64,000 nucleotides of DNA from Yinghuangia elevatio (lineage in GTDB: Bacteria; Actinomycetota; Actinomycetes; Streptomycetales; Streptomycetaceae). The position numbers and the translations under genes were made by a program. This document shows, piece by piece, positions 50,006 through 57,299 of the stretch; within the stretch, counting starts at the first letter, position 1; every line of letters begins with the position of its first letter. The stretch lies in contig NZ_JBEZFP010000017.1 of NCBI RefSeq assembly GCF_040649515.1, positions 27,541-91,540 on the forward strand. The letters run 5' to 3'. The notes under the pieces are model-generated. The model saw nothing but the letters and a program-made list of their open reading frames with translations, had not been told where the DNA came from and did no database searches.

Positions 50006-50821
50006 TCAGGCGTCCCGGCGTTCCGTCAGCAGGAGGGCCGGGGCCAGGGCGACGACGGCGTACGCGGCCAGGAGCAGGGCGGCCACCGGCATTCCGGGCT
50101 GTGGATCGGGTTGGAGCGTGGTCAGCGAATCGGCCAGGCCGAGAAAGGTGTAGTGGCTCGCCGTGTCCCCGGCAGAGTTCGGGAGCACCGCGGGCACCGC
50201 GCTCATGACCACGAACGTCACGGCCATGAACACGGTGATCGCGGCGCCCGTCCCGCGCAGCGCCGCGCCGACCGCGAATCCGAACGCGGCGATGAACACC
50301 GTGTACGCGATCATCCCGAGCAGGGCCTTCCACGCGCCCCCGTCGCCGAGCGCTATCCCGAGGCCGTCCGGATAGACGGCCTGGGACAGGAAGAACGTCC
50401 CGAAGGTGAGCAACGACGCCACTGCCGCCACCACCGCCAGCAGCACGGCGAGTTTGGCCACCAGCAGGCGCCGCCGGTACGGGACGGCCAGGAGCGAGGT
50501 GCGGATCTGGCCCGTCGAATGCTCCGAGGTGATCGTCAGCACCCCCAGCACGCCGAACGCGAACTGCGCCAGCAGCACGCCGCTCAGCGGTCTGAGCGGG
50601 TCGAACGCGTCGTCCGCGGCCAACCCCGCCTTGGGCTGCGCCGCGGCCTCGACCGCGTCCGTCGCCAGCGCGGTCAGCACCGCGAACACCGGTACCAGGA
50701 CTGCCGCGGTGCCCAGGCACCACCACGTCGAACGTACCGAAACCAACTTGATCCACTCGGACTTGACCCACCGGGACTTGATCCACCGGGACTTGACCCA
50801 TTCCGACTCGAGCGTTGTCAC
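50006..50821 (-). CDS. ABC-2 type exporter permease
   Basis: A 271-residue membrane protein with six predicted helices, typical of ABC-2 permeases for drugs, lipids or antibiotics (SEWIKLVSVRSTWWCLGTAAVLVPVFAVL, then GQIRTSLLAVPYRRRLLVAKLAV). The N-terminus before the first helix is expanded by pentapeptide units W-(V/I)-K-S-(R/E), encoded by four tandem 15-bp repeats (50745-50815). Relatives usually have a single such unit. GTG 50821 overlaps the ATPase stop (GTGA). With its ATPase it forms an exporter opposite a kinase/regulator pair. Confidence 0.86.
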   Translation of the reverse strand: MTTLESEWVKSRWIKSRWVKSEWIKLVSVRSTWWCLGTAAVLVPVFAVLTALATDAVEAAAQPKAGLAADDAFDPLRPLSGVLLAQFAFGVLGVLTITSEHSTGQIRTSLLAVPYRRRLLVAKLAVLLAVVAAVASLLTFGTFFLSQAVYPDGLGIALGDGGAWKALLGMIAYTVFIAAFGFAVGAALRGTGAAITVFMAVTFVVMSAVPAVLPNSAGDTASHYTFLGLADSLTTLQPDPQPGMPVAALLLAAYAVVALAPALLLTERRDA

Positions 50822-51543
50822 GGCCGGACCTCCCGGGTGTGGAACTCGACTGCCTTGCCGGTCAGTTCCAGGTACGCGTCCTCCAGCGACGCGGCCCCGG
50901 TCAGCTCGCCGATCGGGGCGTCGGCGAGCAGTCGGCCGCGGCCGATCACGACGAGGTGGTCGGCGGTGTTCGCCATCTCCGCCATCAGGTGCGAGGAGAC
51001 GAACACGGTCCGCCCCTCGGCGGCCAGGCCGCGCATCAGCGTGCGCACCCACAGGATGCCCTCCGCGTCGAGACCGTTGACCGGCTCGTCGAAGAGCAGT
51101 ACGTCCGGGTCGCCGAGCAACGCCGTGGCGATGCCCAGCCGTTGCCGCATGCCCAGGCTGAAGCCGCGGATCCGGCGGCCCGCCACCGCGGCGAGCCCGG
51201 CCAGTTCCAGGCAGGCGTCGACCCGGTCGTCCCCGATGCCGCCGGCCGCCGCGACGGCCCGCAGGTGGGCGCGGGCGGTCCGTCCTCCGTGCACGGCCGA
51301 GGCGTCCAGCAGCGCCCCGACCCGGCTGAGCGGCCGGTCGAGTTCGCGCAGCGGCCGGCCGTCGATCAGCGCGCGGCCCTCGGTGGCCCGGTCCAGTCCG
51401 AGGATGATCCGCATCGTGGTGGACTTGCCCGCGCCGTTCGGTCCGAGGAACCCGGTGACGCGGCCCGGTCGGACGCAGAACGTGAGCCCGTCGACGGCGA
51501 CGGCTTTGCCGTAGCGCTTGACCAGCCCTGTGACTTTGATCAT
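50818..51543 (-). CDS. ABC transporter ATPase of the ABC-2 exporter
   Basis: A 241-residue ATPase of the drug/antibiotic-export type. Walker A is GPNGAGKST, the signature region is FSLGMRQRLGIATALLGDP, Walker B is VLLFDEPVNGLD and the H-loop is SSHLMAEM. The LGMRQRL signature is normal for this subfamily. ATG 51543 has GGGAGG 6 nt upstream. It forms an operon with the permease and diverges from the kinase gene at 51666. Confidence 0.93.
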   Translation of the reverse strand: MIKVTGLVKRYGKAVAVDGLTFCVRPGRVTGFLGPNGAGKSTTMRIILGLDRATEGRALIDGRPLRELDRPLSRVGALLDASAVHGGRTARAHLRAVAAAGGIGDDRVDACLELAGLAAVAGRRIRGFSLGMRQRLGIATALLGDPDVLLFDEPVNGLDAEGILWVRTLMRGLAAEGRTVFVSSHLMAEMANTADHLVVIGRGRLLADAPIGELTGAASLEDAYLELTGKAVEFHTREVRP

Positions 51544-51665
51544 CAATGCCTCCCGGGGACCACGGTCGCCGACCGGGTGTGCGGCGCGCTTCCGCCCGGG
51601 GTGCCGACCGTGCTTCCGACCGTGGGGGGAAGTGGCCCGCGTCCTCGGGGGGATAGCGTCACCGT

Positions 51666-52775
51666 GTGATCGAACTGCGGCCGTGGCACTGGGTCTGCCT
51701 GGACGCCGTCGCCATCGTGCTGCTGGCGGTGACAGCAGCGGACGGCGACGGCGAACCCGGCCTGATACCCGCCCTGCTGCTGGTCACCGCCCCGGTGCTG
51801 CTGCGCCGCAGGTACCCGGTGCCGGTGCTGATCTGGACCAACGCGGTCACCTACCTGTACGTCCTCGAACTCGACACCACGCTCCAGCCCACCGTCTGGA
51901 TGATGGCGTCGTACTCGGCGGCGGTCCGCTCGCGGCGCGCGGCCGTCCTGACCGCGGCCGGCACCTGGCTGCTCGCTCAGGCAATCGTCCTCACTCAGCA
52001 CGACATGACCCCGCTCCAGCTCGTGGTGGTCCCGCTGATCGTCGCGCTGCCGCCGTGTGTGCTCGCCGAGGTCGTCCGCCAGCGGCGCGAGTGGCGGACC
52101 GCGTTCGCCGATCAGCAGCGACGTCGGGCGGACGCCGAGGCCGAGGCCCGTCTCGCCGCCGAACGACTGGCCATCGCCCGGGAACTGCACGACGTCGTCG
52201 CGCACGGCGTCACGCTGATGACCGTCCAGGCCGGCGTCGCCCGCCTCCGCTCCGCCCCCGACGACGCCCTGCACGAGGTCGTCGCCACGATCGAACGGAC
52301 CGGCCGTTCCTCGCTGGGGGAGATGCGGCGGCTGATGAACGTTCTGCGCGGCGACGACGCCGACGGCCTGGCGCCCCAGCCCGGTCTGGCCGACCTCGCG
52401 GACCTGGTCGCCGCCACCTCCGCCGCGGGCCTGCGTACCGAACTGGCCGTCCACGGGCCCCCGGGCCCCCTCGCCGCGGGCGCCGACCTGGCCGCGTACC
52501 GGATCGTCCAGGAGGCGCTGACCAACGCGGTCAAGCACGCCGCCACACGTTCGGCGGTGGTCGACATCACGCACGAGACCGACGGCGGCGTCCGCATGCG
52601 GGTCACCAACCCCGGCCCCGTCGCCGCGAGCGGCGACGGACAGGGCATCCACGGCATGCGCGAACGAGTCCGCCTCTACGGAGGCAGCGTCACGGCCGGG
52701 CCCGCGCCCCGGGATGGCTGGCAGGTCGAAGCCTGGCTCCCGTACACCCCCAACCCCGACGAGGCCTGCCCGTGA
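51666..52775 (+). CDS. DesK/NarX-type sensor histidine kinase
   Basis: A 369-residue kinase with about five N-terminal membrane segments and almost no extracellular loop, so it probably senses within the membrane. The H-box is LAIARELHDVVAHGVTLMTVQAG and the ATPase N-box is RIVQEALTNAVKHAATR, with GQGIHGMRERV as G-box. GTG 51666 has TAGCGT ending 6 nt upstream, a clear leaderless promoter pattern. It is divergent from the ABC-2 exporter and overlaps the response-regulator start, reproducing the layout at 14-19 kb. Confidence 0.93.
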   Translation: MIELRPWHWVCLDAVAIVLLAVTAADGDGEPGLIPALLLVTAPVLLRRRYPVPVLIWTNAVTYLYVLELDTTLQPTVWMMASYSAAVRSRRAAVLTAAGTWLLAQAIVLTQHDMTPLQLVVVPLIVALPPCVLAEVVRQRREWRTAFADQQRRRADAEAEARLAAERLAIARELHDVVAHGVTLMTVQAGVARLRSAPDDALHEVVATIERTGRSSLGEMRRLMNVLRGDDADGLAPQPGLADLADLVAATSAAGLRTELAVHGPPGPLAAGADLAAYRIVQEALTNAVKHAATRSAVVDITHETDGGVRMRVTNPGPVAASGDGQGIHGMRERVRLYGGSVTAGPAPRDGWQVEAWLPYTPNPDEACP

Positions 52776-53536
52776 CCCCACCTGCGTTTCCCGAGGTCCC
52801 CGAGGTCCCCGAGGTCCCCGAGGTCCCTGTGCAGTCCCGGATGCCTGCCCCGCCCGAGGTACCCGCGCGGCCCGAGATCCGCGTCATGCTCGCCGACGAC
52901 CAGGCCCTTCTCCGGGTCTCCCTCGCCGCCCTGCTGAACACCGAACCGGGTATGCGGGTCGTCGGCGCCGCCCAGGACGGCGCCCAGGCTGTGGACCTGG
53001 CGCTCGAACTCCGCCCCGACGTCGTGCTGATGGACATCCGCATGCCCGGCATGAACGGCATAGACGCCACCCGCGAGATCACCCGCGCGTCGGCCGCCCG
53101 CGTCGTCATCCTGACCTCGTTCGACCTGGACGAGTACGTCTTCTCCGGGCTGCGGGCGGGGGCCAGCGGTTTCCTGGTGAAGGACTCCCCGCCCGAGGAC
53201 ATCCTGACCGCGATCCGTGTGGTGGCGGCCGGCGACGCCCTTCTCACGCCGGCGGCCACCCGCCGCCTCATCGACCGCTTCACCGCCACACCGCCGACAC
53301 CCGCCGACGCGCCCGAGCCCCATCCGTCCCGCCTGCGCCTGGCCACCCTCACCGAACGCGAACGCGACGTCCTTGCCCGGGTCGCGAAAGGCATGTCCAA
53401 CGCGGAGACGGCCGCCGACCTCGTCCTGGCCACCAGCACGGTCAAGACCCACCTGACCAATCTGCTGGCCAAGACGAACTCCCGGGACCGGGCGCAACTG
53501 GTGATCTTCGCCTACGAGTCCGGCCTGGCCGTCTGA
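52772..53536 (+). CDS. NarL/LuxR-type response regulator
   Basis: A 254-residue regulator. An unusual N-terminal tail with four E-V-P units (9-bp DNA repeat CCGAGGTCC, about 52790-52827) precedes the receiver (IRVMLADDQALLRVSLAALL, phospho-Asp in DVVLMDIRMPGMNG, Lys in GFLVKDS). The LuxR helix-turn-helix is LTERERDVLARVAKGMSNAETAADLVLATSTVKTHLTNLL. GTG 52772 overlaps the kinase stop. Expected target: the divergent ABC-2 exporter. Confidence 0.93.
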   Translation: MTPPAFPEVPEVPEVPEVPVQSRMPAPPEVPARPEIRVMLADDQALLRVSLAALLNTEPGMRVVGAAQDGAQAVDLALELRPDVVLMDIRMPGMNGIDATREITRASAARVVILTSFDLDEYVFSGLRAGASGFLVKDSPPEDILTAIRVVAAGDALLTPAATRRLIDRFTATPPTPADAPEPHPSRLRLATLTERERDVLARVAKGMSNAETAADLVLATSTVKTHLTNLLAKTNSRDRAQLVIFAYESGLAV

Positions 53537-53545
53537 GCCGGAACG

Positions 53546-53565
53546 GGACAGGACAGGACAGGACA
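53546..53565. repeat. Pentamer tandem repeat GGACA, four copies
   Basis: Four copies of GGACA immediately downstream of the response-regulator stop. Non-coding; probably a slippage product. Confidence 0.7.
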
Positions 53566-53630
53566 GCACGGCATGGGCCGGCCGCGGCCACCACGCCGCG
53601 GGGCTCGGCGGCGCGTACCGGCGACGTGTG

Positions 53631-54524
53631 TCAGCCGCCCAGGTGCTCGCGGAAGAACTGCGCCGCCAGGGCCTGCGTGTTCGCGAACTCCTTGTTGTAG
53701 ACGACGAAATGGCCGCCTGGGAGGGTGACGAGCCGCTTGGGGTGCAGCGCGCGTTCGTACGCGGCGAACGCGAGATCGCTGTGGGTGAGGATGTCGTGCT
53801 GGGCGACGACCATGAGCAGCGGCGTGGGCGAGATGCGGGCGATGTAGTCGGCCGGCTCGTACCCGGAGAGGAGTTCGACGGACCGCACGGTGACCTCGTT
53901 GCGCCAGGTGGCCAGGCGCTCCGGCTCGATGGTCTGGTACCAGGCGTACGTCTCCCGGTCGGCCAGCGCCGCCATTGCCCCGGGATCCTCGGTGATCAGG
54001 GGGATCAGCCCCGGTTCGGCACCGCGGAACCGGCCCAGCCGGTCCTGGGCGAACATCTCGCGCACGCCCTGCAGGGCCTCCGAACTGATGAAGCGGGAGA
54101 GGCTGGTGCCGCCGCTGATCACCGGGACCTGGGCGTACACCGCCTTGACGCGCCGGTCGATCGCGCCGACGACGAGCACGTGTCCGCCGGAGTAGCTGGT
54201 GCCGAAGACGCCGATGCGGTCGTGGGCCACGTCGGCACGGGTGTGCAGGTACGTGACGGCGTGCCGGTAGCCGTCGATCTGCGCCCAGGGGTCGACCTCC
54301 TGCCGTGGCAGGCCGTCGCTGGCACCGAAGTTGGGGTGGTCGTAGAGGAGCGCGGCGAACCCCTCGGCGGCGAGGGAATCGGCGATCACGTCGGTGTACT
54401 GCTCCTTGACCGCGCCGAAGCCGTGGGTGAGGACGACCGCGGGAAACGGGCCGGTGCCCTCGGGCAGGTGGAGGGTGCCGCGCAGGGTGGTGCCGTCGGC
54501 GTCGAATTCGACCTCTTCACTCAT
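53631..54524 (-). CDS. Alpha/beta hydrolase
   Basis: A 297-residue hydrolase of the dienelactone/BAAT-like group: PFPAVVLTHGFGAVKEQYTDV (oxyanion region), the nucleophile elbow GVFGTSYSGGH (Ser in GTSYSG), the late Asp in LLMVVAQHDILTHSD and the His in LVTLPGGHFVVYNKE. The triad is complete. Substrate unknown; the pattern is close to uncharacterised actinobacterial peptidases/esterases. Its ATG overlaps the 3' end of the upstream ATPase-domain gene by 8 bp, so the two are translated together. GGAAGGAC is the ribosome-binding site. Confidence 0.87.
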   Translation of the reverse strand: MSEEVEFDADGTTLRGTLHLPEGTGPFPAVVLTHGFGAVKEQYTDVIADSLAAEGFAALLYDHPNFGASDGLPRQEVDPWAQIDGYRHAVTYLHTRADVAHDRIGVFGTSYSGGHVLVVGAIDRRVKAVYAQVPVISGGTSLSRFISSEALQGVREMFAQDRLGRFRGAEPGLIPLITEDPGAMAALADRETYAWYQTIEPERLATWRNEVTVRSVELLSGYEPADYIARISPTPLLMVVAQHDILTHSDLAFAAYERALHPKRLVTLPGGHFVVYNKEFANTQALAAQFFREHLGG

Positions 54525-55068
54525 GGCTGTCCTTCCGTTGGTGGGGTGGGGGTTGGCCGGGCTCTGGGCCGGTGCACATCGCGAACCACACGGACTTCCC
54601 GGTTCCGCTCGGGTGCCATCCCCAGTCGAGGGCGAATCCGGCGACGAGGGCGAGTCCGCGTCCCGATTCGCCGGCGTCCGCGTCGTTCCCGGCGCACCGG
54701 ATTGCCGGGGCCGGAGGCCGGGGGTCGGGGTCGTCGACGAGCACGGCGAACGTCCGGTGCCGGGGGTCGTGCACGAGGCGGACCGCGATGTGTCCGGCCG
54801 GCGTGTGGCGTACGGCGTTCGTGAACAGCTCGTTCGCCAGCAGCACGGCGTCGTCGGCCGTGTGGTCGGGCGCACTGGTGTGGTGCAGGAGTTGTTCGCG
54901 GACGAAGCGGCGGACGGCGTGCGCCCGGCTGCCGTCGGCAGGCACCCGCAGCTCGGCGACGACCTGCCCGGGAGGGGCGGGCGCCGCCGGTGCTCGCGGT
55001 ACGGGCGCGCCGCGGGCGTCCGCCTCGTCGGCGGTGACTGCGGCGGTACAAGTACTGGGCAGTTCCAC
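54517..55068 (-). CDS. Anti-sigma-factor-like ATP-binding protein (HATPase_c_2)
   Basis: A 183-residue protein with a GHKL ATPase domain of the RsbW/SpoIIAB type found in great numbers in Streptomyces: the N-box is LLANELFTNAVRHTPAGHIAV, the G1-like stretch is VLVDDPDPRPPAP and the G2-like stretch is ESGRGLALVAGFALDWGW. These proteins bind anti-anti-sigma factors or act as switch kinases. An Ala/Pro-rich N-terminus precedes it. No sigma factor lies nearby. GTG 55068 has GGAGAT upstream. It overlaps the hydrolase gene and is divergent from a TetR gene. Confidence 0.85.
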   Translation of the reverse strand: MELPSTCTAAVTADEADARGAPVPRAPAAPAPPGQVVAELRVPADGSRAHAVRRFVREQLLHHTSAPDHTADDAVLLANELFTNAVRHTPAGHIAVRLVHDPRHRTFAVLVDDPDPRPPAPAIRCAGNDADAGESGRGLALVAGFALDWGWHPSGTGKSVWFAMCTGPEPGQPPPHQRKDSHE

Positions 55069-55167
55069 GGGGATCTCCGAGGAGAGTTTGGGCGAGGGCC
55101 CCGAGTGCCGCGGCCGGTCGGTCGCCGTGCGAAACGGCGTGTGATCGACCGCGATCCCCAGACTAAC

Positions 55168-55181
55168 GCTAGAATTCTTGC
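55168..55181. promoter_or_regulatory. Palindromic operator candidate between TetR and ATPase gene
   Basis: GCTAGAATTCTTGC, a near-perfect palindrome (12 of 14 positions) in an AT-rich patch, lies 60 bp before the TetR GTG and 100 bp before the divergent ATPase gene. TetR binding is plausible. Confidence 0.5.
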
Positions 55182-55240
55182 ATTAATAGTCCCCCGGGTT
55201 GACCTGCGAACCCGCGAACCCGCGAACGGTCGGAGGCCGC

Positions 55241-55861
55241 GTGAGCGAGTCGGCGAACAATCCCGGGGCGCAGCGCCCCGGCGGGCGCACCGCGCGCAAC
55301 CGCGAGGCGGTGCTCGACGCCGTGTTCGCCGAACTGGGCGAGACCGGCTACGCGGGGCTGACCATGGAGAACGTCGCGCGGCGCGCGGGCGTGCACGTGA
55401 CCACCGTGTACCGGCGCTGGCGTACCGTCGAAGGGCTGGTCGTCGACCTGCTGACCCGCCTGGGGACGACCGAACTCCCTTTTCCCGACGCCGGTTCGCT
55501 GGCCGACGACCTCCGCGACTTCGCGCGGTCCATCGTCACGCTGTACGTGGAGAACGCCACGATCCGCGCGCTCATCGAGACCGTCGTCGCGGCGGCCACC
55601 AAGAACCCGCGCGCGTCCGACGCTCTGCACGCGTTCTTCGCGGACCGCAACCGGCGTGCCGCCGTCATCGTCGAACACGCCGTCGGGCGGGGCGAATTGC
55701 CGTCAACCACGGACGGCGTCGAGCTCATCGCGGCCCTCGCCGCGCCGATCTACTACCGGATGCTGGTCTCGCGCAGGCCCATCGACATCCCGCTCGCCGA
55801 CCGCGCCGCGAACGCGACGTACATCGCGGCACTGAGCGGCGCGTTCGACGGCGGAGCATAG
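55241..55861 (+). CDS. TetR-family regulator
   Basis: A 206-residue repressor: GRTARNREAVLDAVFAELGETGYAGLTMENVARRAGVHVTTVYRRWRTVEGLVVDLL. The C-terminus (IVEHAVGRGELPSTTDGVELIAALAAPIYYRMLVSRRPID) is the TetR_C_11-like form often seen in actinomycetes. GTG 55241 is chosen for GGAGG 4-5 nt upstream; an earlier TTG at 55199 is less likely. Divergent from the ATPase/hydrolase operon, which is its likely target. Confidence 0.88.
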   Translation: MSESANNPGAQRPGGRTARNREAVLDAVFAELGETGYAGLTMENVARRAGVHVTTVYRRWRTVEGLVVDLLTRLGTTELPFPDAGSLADDLRDFARSIVTLYVENATIRALIETVVAAATKNPRASDALHAFFADRNRRAAVIVEHAVGRGELPSTTDGVELIAALAAPIYYRMLVSRRPIDIPLADRAANATYIAALSGAFDGGA

Positions 55862-56035
55862 GACAACCTCGTGCCGGTCACCACGGCTGACTTGCGGCCG
55901 GCCATCAGGAGGCGAAGAGTGGATCTTGTCAATCGGGGGGACGGTTGAACTTTCGCATCCGGTGACTTTGGCCCGGTTCCAGGGCCGAGGGCGGCACCGG
56001 CCCAGCAGCAATCCCCGAACGCACCTGGATTCACC

Positions 56036-57274
56036 ATGTCCAAAACCGCCCGGCGACAGCTCTCCCGGATAGTCGGCGTCTCCTGCCTGGCCGCCGCAGT
56101 CGCGTTCCCCACCGCGGCCGCCGCCGCGCCGGACGCCGATTCCCGGGCCCCGAACGCGCCCGTCGCCGACACACCGGCACCACCCGACCCGCCGTCGCCG
56201 GAACCCCCGGCACCCGATCCGCCGGACCCGCAGTCACCCGACGCACCCGAGCCGGAGTCCGAGCAGCCGGACGCGCCGGACGGAGGCACTCCCTCGGACA
56301 ACGAGCCCGGCACGCCCTCGGAGGGGGAGTCCGGCAGTCCCTCGCAGGGCGAATCGCAGGCTCCGCAGATCCCGAAGCAGTTGCAGCAGTTCCAGGCGGG
56401 CGTGACGCCCCAGGAGGTCGAGGCCCGGATCGCCGCCCTCAACGTGTCCGAGGACGTGAAGAAGCAGCTCCGGGACGGGCTGGCCACGGCGTTGAAGGTC
56501 ATCAACGATCCGGCCGCGACGCAGCAGAACAAGGACGTCTACAAGGTCATCGTGGACAACGTCAACGTGGTCCTGAAGGAGGCCTCGGCGCCCACGACTT
56601 CGGCGGCCGACAAGGCGCTCTACACCAAGCTCGCCCAGGGCATCAACGAAGCGGTGCGGCGCAGTCAGGACCCGAACCTGTCGGCGGCCGACCGGGAGAA
56701 GAACCAGGCGATCGCGCAGAACCTCGCCTTCTACTCGGCGGTGGCCCTGGACCCGATGACCCCGGCGGCGAACAAGGCCGACCTGCTCAAGACCGCCGAC
56801 GAGATCGCCGGCGGCCTGGTGGCCGTCCAGAAGCCGGAGACGGCTCCGGAAAAGCCGGAGGACAAGGCGAAGGTCGAGGACGTCCTGAAGGAGAAGGCCG
56901 ACGAGGTCGCGGACGCGGTGGTGGTCCTCCAGAACCCGAACGCGTCGCCGGAGGCGAGGTCGGCCGCGCAGCAGACGCTGCAGCAGCAGGCCGCCGTACC
57001 GGGCTCGTCCGGCTCGCCGGAGGACTCCAAGTACAACGAGTTCCTGGCGGCGGTCAGGAGTTATGACCCGCCGCAGGCTTGCATCGACGCCATCCAGAGC
57101 CGGACCAGCGAGGCCGGTTGGCCCGAGGGTGCCCTCTGGGGCCTGAGCGATGACTCGTGTGCCGACACGCTGTCCAAGGCTGCCGCCGACGACGACAGCA
57201 AGTGGAACCAGCTGTTCGACTGCGTCCTGAACAGCGCGTTCAGCACGTGCACCGCGTACATCCCGGAGAACTGA
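56036..57274 (+). CDS. Secreted protein of unknown function with Pro-rich region and helical repeats
   Basis: A 412-residue exported protein not recognised from any family. A signal peptide (about 1-30, ending AAAAA) is followed by a Pro/Asp/Glu-rich low-complexity stretch (about 35-110). Residues about 155-320 contain four to five degenerate units of 27-29 residues with an (N/D)P-x2-(S/T/A)-A-(A/D) start and amphipathic helix, for example INDPAATQQNKDVYKVIVDNV, QDPNLSAADREKNQAIAQNL and LDPMTPAANKADLLKTADEI. The C-terminal domain (about 340-412) has four Cys (about 349, 375, 396, 405), probably two disulfides. It could be a cell-wall or adhesion protein. Lys/Glu/Gln content is high for this genome. 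Confidence 0.7.
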   Translation: MSKTARRQLSRIVGVSCLAAAVAFPTAAAAAPDADSRAPNAPVADTPAPPDPPSPEPPAPDPPDPQSPDAPEPESEQPDAPDGGTPSDNEPGTPSEGESGSPSQGESQAPQIPKQLQQFQAGVTPQEVEARIAALNVSEDVKKQLRDGLATALKVINDPAATQQNKDVYKVIVDNVNVVLKEASAPTTSAADKALYTKLAQGINEAVRRSQDPNLSAADREKNQAIAQNLAFYSAVALDPMTPAANKADLLKTADEIAGGLVAVQKPETAPEKPEDKAKVEDVLKEKADEVADAVVVLQNPNASPEARSAAQQTLQQQAAVPGSSGSPEDSKYNEFLAAVRSYDPPQACIDAIQSRTSEAGWPEGALWGLSDDSCADTLSKAAADDDSKWNQLFDCVLNSAFSTCTAYIPEN

Positions 57275-57299
57275 CCCGGCGAGGACCGCGCGTGGACGG

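Noticed and set aside
49794..50801. Minus-strand frame whose end reads protein-like through the AT-rich island (KLFPEPGTTLQKYP)
   Set aside because: Most of it is a shadow of the ABC-2 permease; the short sensible-looking tail is not enough to call a gene.
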